From: Ancylobacter defluvii
Lineage (GTDB): Bacteria > Pseudomonadota > Alphaproteobacteria > Rhizobiales > Xanthobacteraceae
Length of the DNA stretch: 43,142 bases
Assembly (NCBI RefSeq): GCF_018390605.1
Contig: NZ_JAHBGD010000021.1
Span: 1 to 43,142 of the forward strand
Direction: 5' to 3'
Position numbers and translations under genes: made by a program
Shown: in pieces, positions 11,465 to 21,069 of the stretch
Layout: the number at the start of each line of letters is the position of its first letter
How positions within the stretch are numbered: position 1 is the first letter of the stretch
The notes under the pieces: model-generated
What the model was told of the DNA's origin: nothing
Database searches by the model: none
Seen by the model: the letters and a program-made list of their open reading frames with translations, nothing else

Positions 11465-14173
11465 ATGCGTCCCCGCCGTTCCCTCCGCGTCGTGGCCGGG
11501 GCGCCGATCCTCACCACTCTGCTCGGCACCGCGCTGCTCGGCATGCTGGCCGCTGGTCCGGCCGCCGCCCAGCCATCGCCCGGCAGCGGCGCCGGACAGG
11601 GCACCGGCCTGTTCCAGATGACGCCGCCGCTCGGCGGCGCCGGGCGCGCGCCAGGCGCCGCCTCGCCGCCGGTTTCCGTGCCGATGATCGCACCGGGTGC
11701 GGGCGCGCCCGGCACCCCCTCCGCCGTGGCCCAGCCCCGGCCCCCGGCCGCCGCGCAGGCGCCTTTCTCGCCCACTCCCGCCGCGCCGGCGCCCGCTCCG
11801 CAAGCTCCTGCCGCCCAGCCTCCGGCGCCGGCCGTCGGCGGCGCCCCGCCGGCAGCCGCCCCGTTCCAGATGATTCCCGGCCAGCCGGCCGCCCCCGCCG
11901 CGACGGCGGCGGCGCGCCAGCCCGCGGCGCCGCTGCGGCCGGACCGCTACATCATCCCGCAGCAGCGGATGGTGTTCGCCGGCGAGGTCGCCTCCCGCGC
12001 CTTCGTGATCTACGCCACGCAGGAGGAGGCGGCGCGCCAGGCCACCTTCCTGCTGAGCTATCTCAACGCCGTGGTGGTGATGCCGGAGAGCTCGCGCATC
12101 CGCGTCACCATCAACGGCCAGGCCGTCGTCGAAACGCCGATCTCCTCCTCGCAGGAACCATCGCGGATCGCCGCGCCGATACCGCGCGGCACGCTGCGCG
12201 CCGGCGCCAACCTCATCCGCATCGAGGTGACGCAGCGCCACCGTACCGACTGCGCGGTCACCGCCAGCTACGAGCTGTGGACCGAGATCAACAATGAGGG
12301 CACCGGCATCGCCTATGCCGGCGGACGGCCGAAGATCCTCGGCGGCCTCGACGATCTCGCCGCCATCGGCTTCGACGCACGGGGCACCACCAATATCCGC
12401 ATCATCACCCCCGGCTCGGTCGAGAGCAGTTCGCCGCGGGTGCTGCGCGCCGTCCAGGGCCTCGCCCTGCGCGGCCTGTTCCCCAATCCGGCGGTGACCA
12501 TCGCCGACGGTGCCGCCGGCCCGGCCCCTGCCGGCACGCTCAACCTGGTGATCGGCGCGGCGGCCGAGCTGCCGCGGCTGATGGCCAACCCGATGGCGGA
12601 GGCGCGCCAGCGCCCGGTCGCCAACCTGGTCGAGGACAGCCGGCTGGGCGCGCCGACGCTGGTGCTCTCCGGCCCGACGGCCGCCGATGTCGACCGCGCC
12701 ATCGACCGGCTCAACGACTTCGTGCTCAACCAGAGCGATGCCATCCAGACCGCGACCAGCTTCGCGCCCAATGCGCCGCTGTTCAACGGCGCCCGCACGC
12801 TACGGCTCGCCGAGCTCGGCGTGACGACGCAGGAATTCTCCGGCCGGCGCCTGCGCGTCGAGTTCCAGATCGCCCTGCCGGCGGATTTCTTCGCCGAGTT
12901 CTACGGCAACGCCACCCTGCTGCTCGACGTCGCCTTCACCGCCGCGGTGCGGCCGGGCAGCCATGTCGACGTCTATGTGAACCAGCAGATCGCCTCCAAC
13001 CTGCCGATCACCACCCGCGGCGGCGGGCTGATGCAGCATCAGCCCATGCAGGTCCCGCTGCGCAATTTCCGGCCCGGCATCAACCATCTGTGGCTGGAAG
13101 TGGTGCTCGATACCGAATCCGATGCCCGCTGCCTGCCCGGCGCGACGCTGCCGGGCGACAGCCGATTCGTGCTGTTCGATTCCACCGAGTTCTCGATGGC
13201 GAATTTCGCGCGCATCGGCACCGTGCCCAATCTCGCCGCCTTCACCGCCGATGGCTTCCCCTACGGCCTCGGCGGCACCCCGACGGCCGTGGTGCTGGCC
13301 CGGCAGAATGCGGCGACGCTGGGGACTGCGGCGACGCTGCTGGCCCGGCTGGCGCGCTCGCATGGCCGGCCGCTGCCGCTCGACGTCTCCCCGGCCGCGG
13401 CGACGCTCGGCGAGCGCAACGCCCTGTTCATCGGCGACATCGACCACATTCCGGCAAGCGTGCTCGACCAGGTCGGCATCTCCGAATCCACCCGCTCCAA
13501 CTGGGTGGTCTCGGCCGGCGACGACGCCGCTGCCGGCACGGAAAACGCCGACAATTACGACGGCGTGCTGGAGCGCTTTCGCGCCCGCCAGAACGCCAGC
13601 GCCGGCAGCGCCGCGACGGCGGCCGGCGCCACCGACGATGCCAACACGCCCCAGGTCTATGAACGCTGGCGCCATGCGGTGCAGAACACCGGCGCACTGC
13701 GCGCCCTCGCCGACAGCTTCGAGGGATGGCTGAAGCGCACCTTCTCCATCAGCTTCGAATCGCTGCGGATCAACCAGGGACAGCGCGCGCTCTACGAGCC
13801 GCCGCCGCGCACCTCGGTGCTGATGGCGCAGGGCAACAGCCCCAACGAGGCGGCGGTGTGGACCCTGGTGACCGGCCGCACCTCCGAGACGCTGGCGGGC
13901 GGCATGACGCGGCTGGTCGCCGACAGCGCCTGGAACCACATCGGCGGCCAAGCGGTCGCCCTGCAATCCGCCTCCGGCGAGGTCGAGCGGCACGAGGTGA
14001 ACAGCCACCGCTTCATCGTCACCACGCCGCTCAGCATCGCCAATATCCGCATGATCAGCGCCAACTGGCTGTCGACCAACATCGTGCCCTACGCGCTGAT
14101 GCTGATGATCGTGTCGCTGGTGCTCGGCATCACCACCTTCCTGATGCTGCGCCGGCTGGGGCGGCCTTCATGA
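11465..14173 (+). CDS. bcsB: Cellulose synthase periplasmic subunit BcsB
   Basis: Partner of BcsA that guides the nascent glucan through the periplasm. The 902-residue protein has a signal peptide ending in AGPAAAQ. A long Ala/Pro-rich low-complexity linker (about residues 37-157) follows, then the BcsB body of carbohydrate-binding-like and flavodoxin-like domains (YIIPQQRMVFAGEVASRAF, MPESSRIRVTINGQ). A single C-terminal helix (NIVPYALMLMIVSLVLGI) anchors it next to BcsA. The start is the ATG 2 nt after the bcsA stop; the frame is open further upstream only inside bcsA. The low-complexity linker is longer than I expect in enterobacterial BcsB. Confidence 0.95.
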   Translation: MRPRRSLRVVAGAPILTTLLGTALLGMLAAGPAAAQPSPGSGAGQGTGLFQMTPPLGGAGRAPGAASPPVSVPMIAPGAGAPGTPSAVAQPRPPAAAQAPFSPTPAAPAPAPQAPAAQPPAPAVGGAPPAAAPFQMIPGQPAAPAATAAARQPAAPLRPDRYIIPQQRMVFAGEVASRAFVIYATQEEAARQATFLLSYLNAVVVMPESSRIRVTINGQAVVETPISSSQEPSRIAAPIPRGTLRAGANLIRIEVTQRHRTDCAVTASYELWTEINNEGTGIAYAGGRPKILGGLDDLAAIGFDARGTTNIRIITPGSVESSSPRVLRAVQGLALRGLFPNPAVTIADGAAGPAPAGTLNLVIGAAAELPRLMANPMAEARQRPVANLVEDSRLGAPTLVLSGPTAADVDRAIDRLNDFVLNQSDAIQTATSFAPNAPLFNGARTLRLAELGVTTQEFSGRRLRVEFQIALPADFFAEFYGNATLLLDVAFTAAVRPGSHVDVYVNQQIASNLPITTRGGGLMQHQPMQVPLRNFRPGINHLWLEVVLDTESDARCLPGATLPGDSRFVLFDSTEFSMANFARIGTVPNLAAFTADGFPYGLGGTPTAVVLARQNAATLGTAATLLARLARSHGRPLPLDVSPAAATLGERNALFIGDIDHIPASVLDQVGISESTRSNWVVSAGDDAAAGTENADNYDGVLERFRARQNASAGSAATAAGATDDANTPQVYERWRHAVQNTGALRALADSFEGWLKRTFSISFESLRINQGQRALYEPPPRTSVLMAQGNSPNEAAVWTLVTGRTSETLAGGMTRLVADSAWNHIGGQAVALQSASGEVERHEVNSHRFIVTTPLSIANIRMISANWLSTNIVPYALMLMIVSLVLGITTFLMLRRLGRPS

Positions 14174-15258
14174 GGCGGGCGCTCCTCGCCCGCCTCGGGG
14201 CCAGCCTCATTGCCTTCGCCACCCTTCTCGCCCTCGGGGCCGGCGGCGCCACGCCGCTGAAGGCGCAGACCATGGCCAATACGGTGCCGATCGAGGCGTG
14301 GAACGCCTATATGCAACACTTCGTCGCCGAGAACGGGCGGGTGGTCGACACCGCCAATGGCGACATCAGCCACAGCGAGGGCCAGGGCTACGGCATGCTG
14401 CTGGCCTTCCTCGCCGGCGACCGCAGCAATTTCGAGCGCATCTGGAGCTTCACCCGCACCGAGCTGATGATCCGCGACGACGGGCTGGCGGCCTGGCGCT
14501 GGGACCCCAACGCCACCCCGCATGTCACCGACGTCAATGCCGCCAGCGACGGCGATATATTAATCGCCTACGCCCTCGCCCGCGCCGGCATCAGCTGGAG
14601 CAACCCGGCCTATACCGACGCCGCCCGCAAGATCGCCCGCGCGCTCGGCGCCAAGCTGGTGGTGAAGTCGGGCGACCGGCTGGTGCTGCTGCCGGGTGTC
14701 CAGGGCTTCTCGGTCGAGGACCGCAAGGACGGGCCGATCCTCAATCTATCCTATTGGATCTTTGAGGCTTTCCCTTTGTTCGTCCAGCTGGCGCCGGAAA
14801 CCGACTGGGCCAGGCTCGGTGTCAGCGGCCTCGAACTCCTCTCCATCGCCCGGCTCGGGCCGGCGCAGCTGCCGCCGGATTGGATCGCCGCCCCGGCGCG
14901 CGGGCCGGTAACCGTCGCCGATGGCTTCCCACCCGTGTTTGGTTACAATTCGTTAAGGATATTTCTTTACCTGTTGAGGGCAGGAATCGAGGATTCGCAG
15001 ATACTGGAGAGCTTCCGGCGCAGCTGGCTGGCCGAAAATGGCGGAGTTCCCGCCATCGTCGACATCCCTACCGGCCGGGTGGTGAACCAGTTGACCGAGC
15101 CGGGCTATCGCATGCTGGGCGCCCTGCTCGCCTGCGCACTGGACCGAACCGCGATTCCACAGGACCTTCGGCGGTTCGAGCCAACGCTCTACTACCCGTC
15201 GACCCTGTTTCTGCTGAGTTGGGCCGTGCTGGTGGAGAAATATCCGCGATGTCTCTGA
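14170..15258 (+). CDS. bcsZ: GH8 endoglucanase BcsZ, catalytic Asp replaced by Asn
   Basis: Periplasmic family 8 glycoside hydrolase of the cellulose operon, thought to trim or edit nascent glucan. Of 362 residues, the first 33 form a signal peptide (ending in LKAQ). The proton-donor Glu is present at position 70 (HSEGQGYGM), followed by DVNAASDGDILIAYAL. Where E. coli BcsZ, as I recall it, has SYDAIRV with the general-base Asp243, this protein has GYNSLRI with Asn260 (AAT at 14947). The DNA around it uses unusually AT-rich codons (TTA, AGG, ATA, TTT). The ATG overlaps the bcsB stop (ATGA). It may be inactive, weak, or use another base. Confidence 0.9.
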   Translation: MRRALLARLGASLIAFATLLALGAGGATPLKAQTMANTVPIEAWNAYMQHFVAENGRVVDTANGDISHSEGQGYGMLLAFLAGDRSNFERIWSFTRTELMIRDDGLAAWRWDPNATPHVTDVNAASDGDILIAYALARAGISWSNPAYTDAARKIARALGAKLVVKSGDRLVLLPGVQGFSVEDRKDGPILNLSYWIFEAFPLFVQLAPETDWARLGVSGLELLSIARLGPAQLPPDWIAAPARGPVTVADGFPPVFGYNSLRIFLYLLRAGIEDSQILESFRRSWLAENGGVPAIVDIPTGRVVNQLTEPGYRMLGALLACALDRTAIPQDLRRFEPTLYYPSTLFLLSWAVLVEKYPRCL

Positions 15259-17444
15259 AGCGAGCGGCTCTGCTGTTGCTCTTGGGGGGGGCCGTGATCC
15301 CCGCCATCGCCCAGCAGATCGAGCTCCCGGTCGGCAACGCCCCGGCCGCCGACAGGACGCCGCCGGCCGACGGCGCCGCTCGCCCCAGCATCGACGAGAG
15401 CGCACTGCGCTATTTCGCCTCCCAGGGCGACACCCGCCGCCTCGAAGCCGAGATCGCCCGCCTGCGCGCGCTTTATCCCGACTGGTCGCCGCCTGCCGAC
15501 CTGTTCGGTCCGCAGTCCGATCCCGATCTCGAGCGCATGTGGAAGCTCTATGCCGAGGGCAAGCTCTCCGACGTGCGCAGCGCCATCGCCGCCCGCCAGG
15601 CCAGCGATCCCTCCTGGCAGCCGCCGGCCGAGCTCCTCGCCCGCCTCGACGAGAGCGAGAACCGCCGCCGGCTGATCAACGCCTCCGACGCCCAGCAATG
15701 GAGCACGGTGCTGCGCATGGCGACGGAGACGCCGGGCCTGCTCACCTGCTCCAATGTCGACATTCTCTGGCGGGTCGGCGAGGCGTTCGCCAAGACCAAC
15801 CAGATGCAGCGGTCGCTCGACGCCTACACCTACCTGCTGACCAACTGCAACGACGCTGCCGAGCGCCTCGCCACCATCCAGAAGGCGCTGCCGCTGCTCG
15901 ACGACGAGCAGGTGAAGCAGCTGCTGGCGCTGGAACGCAAGGACGCCCAGGGCCAGCCGGAATTCACCTCGATCCGCGACGAGCTGATCCGCCGGCGCGT
16001 CGGACGCGCGGCGGAAAACCCGGAATTCGTCGCCTCCAGCGACGACATCGCCCGCCTGGAAACCCTCGCCCGCGCCGGCAATACGCCGGGCGACCCGCTG
16101 CTGCTCGGCTGGTACCTGTTCCGCCACGACGAAGCCTCGCGCGCGCTCGACTGGTTCAAGCTGGCGCTCGACCGCCAGGGCGGCGCCAAGGCGGCGGAGG
16201 GCTATGTGCTGGCGCTGAACTCGCTCGGACGGGCGCTGGAGGGCGAGCCGATCGCCTTCCAATGGCGCGACGCCGCGCCGGAGAACGGAAAGGCCTATCT
16301 CGACGTCGTCATCAGCCTGCTCACCGCCGCGCCGCCACCGGTGCTCTCCGAAACGGTGCTGACCCGCTTCAGCCCGGTGGTGATGCGCGACAAATACGTG
16401 CCCGGCGCGCAGGCGCTCGGCTGGTACGCCTACAATACCGGGCAGCTGGTGGTGGCGCAGGCCTGGTTCCAGACCGCGCTGTCCTGGGATCCCAATGACG
16501 AGCCCTCTTCCTACGGCCTCGCCCTCACCTATTGGCGGCTGAACGACGCCGCGCGGCTCAACGCGCTGGTGCAGAGCTGGCGCGGCCGCTCCGAGCGCAT
16601 CGTCGCGCTGGTCGATGCGAATCTCCGCGCCCAGCTCGAAGCCCGCAATCTGCAGGGCCAGATCAACCGCACCACCAATCCGCTGGTCGCTGCTGCGCTG
16701 CGCGTCACCCCGCCGCCGGCCAATGCCGGGGCGCCGGGCACCGGCCTCGCCTACACCGCCGGGCAGCCGCCGACCGGCTTCCAGCCGGTCCCGACGCAGC
16801 AATTCCAGCCGGTCCCGGCGCAGCTTGCCCCGGCGCAGACGGCGCAGGCCGCCCCTGTCCGGCGCGCCTATGCGCAACCGGCCACCTATCGGCAACCCGC
16901 CCCGGCCGCGGCGAACCGGCCCCGCTCCGCCTCCGGCGACACCGCCCGTGGCAGCGGCGGCGGTGCCGCCGCGCTCTCCCGCGGCTGGCGGCTGATGGAG
17001 CTCAACCGGCCGATCGAGGCGGTCACCGCCTTCGACGAGGCGATCCGCACCGGCAGCGGCCGGATCGCCGAAGAGGCCGCTTACGGCAAGTCGCTGGCCT
17101 ATATGCGCAAGGGCATGACCAACCAGGCGCAGGTGGCCGCCATCGAGGCGCCGCAGTCGCCGCGCCGCGCCATGCAGCTGACCGCCGACCTGCTCGCCCA
17201 GCGCGCTTACGAGTTCTACAAGGACCAGCGCTATGTCGAGGCGATCATTTCGCTCGACGAGCGCGCCCGCATCTCGCCGGAACAGCAGGACCTGATGATG
17301 ATGCGCGGCTGGAGCTACTTCAACATCCGCGACTACCAGTCCGCCGAGCGCATCTTCCGGGCGCTGGCGGCGCAGGGCAACACCGACGCCATGAACGGCG
17401 TCTCCGAAATCGAGTTCGCCCGCCGGCTGTACAAGCGGGAGTAG
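15249..17444 (+). CDS. TPR cellulose-operon protein (BcsC-like without barrel)
   Basis: A 731-residue exported protein with a signal peptide ending near PAIAQQ and tetratricopeptide-like helical repeats through most of residues 45-480. A Pro/Gln/Ala-rich linker at about 487-567 contains a tandem QFQPVP motif. A second TPR block (570-731) ends without any beta-barrel. It occupies the bcsC slot, but BcsC is usually over 1,100 residues with a C-terminal outer-membrane barrel. It probably corresponds to the BcsK-type periplasmic TPR protein described for alphaproteobacterial operons; that name is from memory, so I leave the symbol empty. The ATG at 15249 overlaps the bcsZ end by 10 nt. Confidence 0.85.
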   Translation: MSLKRAALLLLLGGAVIPAIAQQIELPVGNAPAADRTPPADGAARPSIDESALRYFASQGDTRRLEAEIARLRALYPDWSPPADLFGPQSDPDLERMWKLYAEGKLSDVRSAIAARQASDPSWQPPAELLARLDESENRRRLINASDAQQWSTVLRMATETPGLLTCSNVDILWRVGEAFAKTNQMQRSLDAYTYLLTNCNDAAERLATIQKALPLLDDEQVKQLLALERKDAQGQPEFTSIRDELIRRRVGRAAENPEFVASSDDIARLETLARAGNTPGDPLLLGWYLFRHDEASRALDWFKLALDRQGGAKAAEGYVLALNSLGRALEGEPIAFQWRDAAPENGKAYLDVVISLLTAAPPPVLSETVLTRFSPVVMRDKYVPGAQALGWYAYNTGQLVVAQAWFQTALSWDPNDEPSSYGLALTYWRLNDAARLNALVQSWRGRSERIVALVDANLRAQLEARNLQGQINRTTNPLVAAALRVTPPPANAGAPGTGLAYTAGQPPTGFQPVPTQQFQPVPAQLAPAQTAQAAPVRRAYAQPATYRQPAPAAANRPRSASGDTARGSGGGAAALSRGWRLMELNRPIEAVTAFDEAIRTGSGRIAEEAAYGKSLAYMRKGMTNQAQVAAIEAPQSPRRAMQLTADLLAQRAYEFYKDQRYVEAIISLDERARISPEQQDLMMMRGWSYFNIRDYQSAERIFRALAAQGNTDAMNGVSEIEFARRLYKRE

Positions 17445-17469
17445 CCGCTCCGGCACGGCCCGAAACCCG

Positions 17470-17507
17470 AAAGGCGTGCCTCCGGCAGGAGCGCGCCTTT
17501 TTCTTTT
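17470..17507 (+). terminator. Rho-independent terminator of the bcs operon
   Basis: Stem AAAGGCGTGC (17470-17479) pairs with GCGCGCCTTT (17491-17500), with one T-G wobble and an 11-nt loop, followed by TTCTTTT. It lies 25 nt after the TPR gene and between it and the convergent tRNA-Sec gene. Confidence 0.85.
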
Positions 17508-17526
17508 GCAAACACGGAGCGAGGAA

Positions 17527-17622
17527 TGGCGGAAGAGAGTGGGAGTCGAACCCACCAAGGACCGGCGAGCGGCCCCTTCTGGTTTTGAAGACCAGCTACC
17601 TCACCGGAGATAACTCTCTTCC
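17527..17622 (-). tRNA. selC: tRNA-Sec (anticodon UCA)
   Basis: Selenocysteine tRNA, charged with Ser by SerRS and converted by SelA. Read on the minus strand it folds as the long bacterial type: 8-bp acceptor stem (GGAAGAGA with TCTCTTCC), 6-bp D stem, anticodon arm CTGGT-CTTCAAA-ACCAG with UCA at 17588-17586, a long variable arm, T arm GTGGG-TTCGACT-CCCAC, discriminator G and an encoded CCA. The D arm and variable arm are nearly those of E. coli selC. The first 22 nt overlap the 3' end of selB, whose UGA stop lies within the D-arm sequence. Length is 96 nt with CCA. Confidence 0.97.
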
Positions 17623-19643
17623 CCATTGGCCTCCCGGGCGGAGGCCGAAACATCTGCCCCGCCGCCACCCTGGACGGCAAGAAGCGCGGCGGGCGGCTCG
17701 TCGACGGCACCGAACAGATCGAGCCGGTGCCGGTTGATCCGGCGCAGATCGCCGCGCCGGAGCGTCACCCCGTGGCGGTCGAAGAACTCCAGGATCTGGA
17801 TCGCCACCTTGCGGCCGACCGCATGCTCGCCATGCTCGATGCGGTCGCGAAAGGCGGCGGCGCTGAACTCCCCGTCCGAGGCCAAGGTTCTGGCATGGCC
17901 GACCATAACCGATACCACCGGGCGGAGGAAGAAGTGGTCATGCGCCACCTCGTCGACTTTCCCCAGCCGCGACAGCAGCTTGAACAGCCGGCGGATATCG
18001 GCCTCCGGCTCGCCGAGCCGGCCGGCAATGTCGCGCACCCGCGGCGGCCGGAAGCGCTCGGGACCGGCGAGCATCGGCGCGATCGCCTCCCACAACAGTT
18101 CGTCGCCACGGGTGAGCCGCACCTCATGGCCGGCGAGCCGGGCCCAGCCGCCCTCGACCGCCAGCATGCCCTCCGCCGCGAGACGGGCGAGCGCGACCAG
18201 AAAGGCCGGCTTGGGCAGCCGTACGCCGAGCTCCATACGCAGCTTCTCGACGCCGATGCCGGCAAGGTCGGGATTGGCGGCGTGGTAGGCGGCGAGCGCT
18301 GTCCCGATCTCTTCGCCCAGCGCCGTCCAGCGCGCGGCGGAGAGGGCGAGCGTCGTGCCCCCGACGGCGAGCGTCGCCAGCTTCAGCTCGGCCGCCAGCG
18401 CCGCCGGGGCATCGGCGGCGAGCGCGCGGTCGCGGGCGAAGGCATCGAGATCGAGATAATAAGGCGGCAACTCGACGAGACGAGCGAGCGCGGTGGCGGG
18501 ATCGGCCACGCCACCGGCCGCGAGCAGGGCGAGCCGTTCCGGCGTGCGCCGCTTGCGGGCGGGCGCGCGCAGATCGATGAAGCGGCCGCCGCCGATGGTG
18601 CGCTGGGCCGAGGTGTCGCGCAGCACAAAGCGGTCGCGCACCGCCGCCGCAATGGGGCGCTCCAGCACCAGTTGCACCAGCCCATACGAGCCCGGTGCCA
18701 GCGCCTCGGTCTCGAGCGGCACCACGCGGGCGCCGACCTCCACCGCGCCGTGATGCAGCCGCGCCGGAAACCAGGTGCCGAGCGGCTTCGGCTCCGAGCC
18801 GAGGACGCGGAGCGAGGCATCCATGCGGTCGGTCGGCGAGAGCAGCGAGGGATCAAGCACCACGTCGCCGCGCGCAATTGCCTGTGCGGTGATGCTGTCA
18901 CCAGCGAGGTTGAGCGCGCAGCGGTCGCCGGTGACGCCGCGCGCGGCCGGGCGGTTCTGCGCATGGATGGAGCGCACCCGTGCCGGCAGGCCGGTGGGAC
19001 TTACCGTGACCCGATCCCCCACCGCTACCACGCCGGACACCACGGTACCCGTCACCACGGTGCCGGCGCCGGACAGCGCGAAGGAGCGATCGACCGACAG
19101 GCGGAAGCGCGCGCCAAAGTCCGCGTGCTGTCTCTCCGCCGAAAAGCTCGCCGCCGCCGCGACGAGGGCGGCGCGCAGTTCGGCGATGCCCTCGCCGGTC
19201 TGGGCCGAGACCGCCAGCACCGGCGCGCCATCGAGCGCAGTGCCCTTGAGCACCTCGGCGATCTCGACCGACACCGCCGCGCGGCGGGCATCGTCGGCGA
19301 GGTCGGCCTTGGTCAGCGCCACCAGCCCGCGGGAGACGCCGAGCAGATCGAGGATGGCGAGATGCTCGCGGGTCTGCAGCATCACCCCGTCATCGGCGGC
19401 AACCACCAGCAGCGCGAAATCGATGCCGCTGGCCCCGGCCAGCATGGTGTGGATGAAGCGCTCATGGCCGGGCACGTCGATGAAGCCGAGAATGCCGGCC
19501 TCGCTCGGCAGATAGGCGAAGCCGAGATCGATGGAGATGCCGCGCGCCTTCTCCTCCTTCAGCCGGTCGGTATCGACGCCGGTGAGCGCGCCGATCAGCG
19601 CGGTCTTGCCATGGTCGATATGGCCGGCGGTGCCGATGATCAT
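17601..19643 (-). CDS. selB: Selenocysteine-specific elongation factor SelB
   Basis: GTPase that delivers Sec-tRNA to UGA codons followed by a SECIS hairpin. The 680-residue protein starts with an EF-Tu-like G domain (GHIDHGKT at 7-14, DVPGH at 56-60, TKAD at 111-114), then beta-barrel domains, then the C-terminal winged-helix repeats that hold the SECIS RNA. It is somewhat longer than E. coli SelB (614). The ATG overlaps the selA stop (ATGA). Its last codons (after ANG: EESYLR and UGA stop) are read from the first 22 nt of the tRNA-Sec gene, so the two genes physically share sequence. Confidence 0.96.
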   Translation of the reverse strand: MIIGTAGHIDHGKTALIGALTGVDTDRLKEEKARGISIDLGFAYLPSEAGILGFIDVPGHERFIHTMLAGASGIDFALLVVAADDGVMLQTREHLAILDLLGVSRGLVALTKADLADDARRAAVSVEIAEVLKGTALDGAPVLAVSAQTGEGIAELRAALVAAAASFSAERQHADFGARFRLSVDRSFALSGAGTVVTGTVVSGVVAVGDRVTVSPTGLPARVRSIHAQNRPAARGVTGDRCALNLAGDSITAQAIARGDVVLDPSLLSPTDRMDASLRVLGSEPKPLGTWFPARLHHGAVEVGARVVPLETEALAPGSYGLVQLVLERPIAAAVRDRFVLRDTSAQRTIGGGRFIDLRAPARKRRTPERLALLAAGGVADPATALARLVELPPYYLDLDAFARDRALAADAPAALAAELKLATLAVGGTTLALSAARWTALGEEIGTALAAYHAANPDLAGIGVEKLRMELGVRLPKPAFLVALARLAAEGMLAVEGGWARLAGHEVRLTRGDELLWEAIAPMLAGPERFRPPRVRDIAGRLGEPEADIRRLFKLLSRLGKVDEVAHDHFFLRPVVSVMVGHARTLASDGEFSAAAFRDRIEHGEHAVGRKVAIQILEFFDRHGVTLRRGDLRRINRHRLDLFGAVDEPPAALLAVQGGGGADVSASAREANGEESYLR

Positions 19644-21058
19644 GCCGGCAACGGGGCGAGCGGCAGCCCGGCGAGGCTGTCGAGCAGGCCGCGGGGGTCT
19701 TCAAGGCAGCGCAGGTCGAGCAGCAGCGCGCCCTCGGCAATGCGGCCGACCACCGGCCGCTCCAGCCGGCGCAGCGCGCTCGCCAGCGCCGCCAGCGCCC
19801 GGCCGGAACCGTCGACGGGGCGCAGGGCGAGGCCGGCGCTCGGCAATGTCTCCTGCGGCAGCGCGCCGGAGCCGATCTGGCTGGCGCAGTCCACCACCGC
19901 CACGGCATAGCCGTCCCCCAGCAGGGCGGCGACCGGCATGGCCAGCGCCTCGGCCAGCGTGCGGATCTCCTCCATCGGGCGCGCCAGCAGGCGCAGCGTC
20001 GGCAGGCGGTCCTTCAGCGTGTCGGGATCGCGGTAGAGCTTGAGCGTCGCTTCCAGCGCCGCGAGGCGGATCTTGTCGACCCGCAGCGCCCGCTTCATCG
20101 GGTTGCGGTTGAGCGCGGCGATCAGATCGGCACGGCCGACGATGAAGCCGGTCTGCGGCCCGCCGAGCAGCTTGTCGCCGGAGAAGGTGACGATGTCGGC
20201 GCCTTCCGCCACGCAGTCGCGCACCGTGGGCTCGCGGCCGATGCCGAGGCGGGCGAGATCGGCCAGGGTGCCGGAGCCGAGATCGTTCACCAGCGGCACG
20301 CCATGGGCGCGGGCGATGGCGGACAGCTCGCGCGCGCCGACTTCCTTGGTGAAGCCCTCGATGCGGTAATTCGAGGTGTGCACCTTGAGGATCAGCCCGG
20401 TATCGGCGTCGAGGGCACCGAGATAGTCTTTGGCATGGGTGCGGTTGGTGGTGCCGACCTCGACGAGGCGGACGCCGGCGCGGGCCATGATGTCCGGCAT
20501 GCGGAAGGCGCCGCCGATCTCGATCAGTTCGCCGCGCGATACGATGGCGCCCTTGCCCGCCCCGAGCGTGTTCAGCACCAGCAGCACCGCGGCGGCGTTG
20601 TTGTTGACGACGGTGGCGTCCTCCGCGCCGGTCAGCTCGATGAGCATGTCGCGGACATGGTCGTCGCGCTCGCCGCGCGTGCCGGTGCCGAGATCGTATT
20701 CGAGCGCCACTGCCGAGCGCATGGCGGCGCTCGCCGCCTCCACCGCCGCCTCCGCCAGCACGGCGCGGCCGAGATTGGTGTGCAGCACCGTGCCGGTGAG
20801 ATTGAACACCGGGCGCAGCGAGGCGCGGGAGCCGAGCTCCAGCTGCTCGGCCGCCGCCAGCGCCACATGGTCGGGTGTGGGCATCGCGGCGAGCTGGCCG
20901 GCGAGCACGCAGGCACGCACCTCCTCGATCGCGGCGCGGATCGCGACAGTGAGCGGGGCGCGGCCGAAGCGCTCGGCGGCTTCGAGCGCGGCCTCTGATT
21001 TCAGCACCTGGTCGACCGAGGGCAGATCGCGCAGGGACGGGCGGGCTTCCGCATCCAT
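19640..21058 (-). CDS. selA: L-seryl-tRNA(Sec) selenium transferase SelA
   Basis: PLP enzyme that converts Ser-tRNA-Sec to Sec-tRNA-Sec using selenophosphate from SelD. It has 472 residues (E. coli 463). The family core is clear: [49 protein letters not shown], and the PLP lysine in [13 protein letters not shown] at Lys296, next to E. coli Lys295. The ATG at 21058 has GGAGG 9 nt upstream; the frame continues open into the antisense of fdhE, which I reject. It lies 11 nt after fdhE and overlaps selB, so the three are probably one transcript. Confidence 0.97.
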   Translation of the reverse strand: MDAEARPSLRDLPSVDQVLKSEAALEAAERFGRAPLTVAIRAAIEEVRACVLAGQLAAMPTPDHVALAAAEQLELGSRASLRPVFNLTGTVLHTNLGRAVLAEAAVEAASAAMRSAVALEYDLGTGTRGERDDHVRDMLIELTGAEDATVVNNNAAAVLLVLNTLGAGKGAIVSRGELIEIGGAFRMPDIMARAGVRLVEVGTTNRTHAKDYLGALDADTGLILKVHTSNYRIEGFTKEVGARELSAIARAHGVPLVNDLGSGTLADLARLGIGREPTVRDCVAEGADIVTFSGDKLLGGPQTGFIVGRADLIAALNRNPMKRALRVDKIRLAALEATLKLYRDPDTLKDRLPTLRLLARPMEEIRTLAEALAMPVAALLGDGYAVAVVDCASQIGSGALPQETLPSAGLALRPVDGSGRALAALASALRRLERPVVGRIAEGALLLDLRCLEDPRGLLDSLAGLPLAPLPA

Positions 21059-21069
21059 GAGGGCCTCCG

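Noticed and set aside
15192..17558. 788-codon minus-strand frame opposite the TPR gene
   Set aside because: Arg/Gly-rich antisense frame without domains; it also runs into the bcs terminator and the edge of selC.
17727..19910. 727-codon plus-strand frame opposite selB and selA
   Set aside because: Antisense shadow; SelB and SelA are recognisable throughout.
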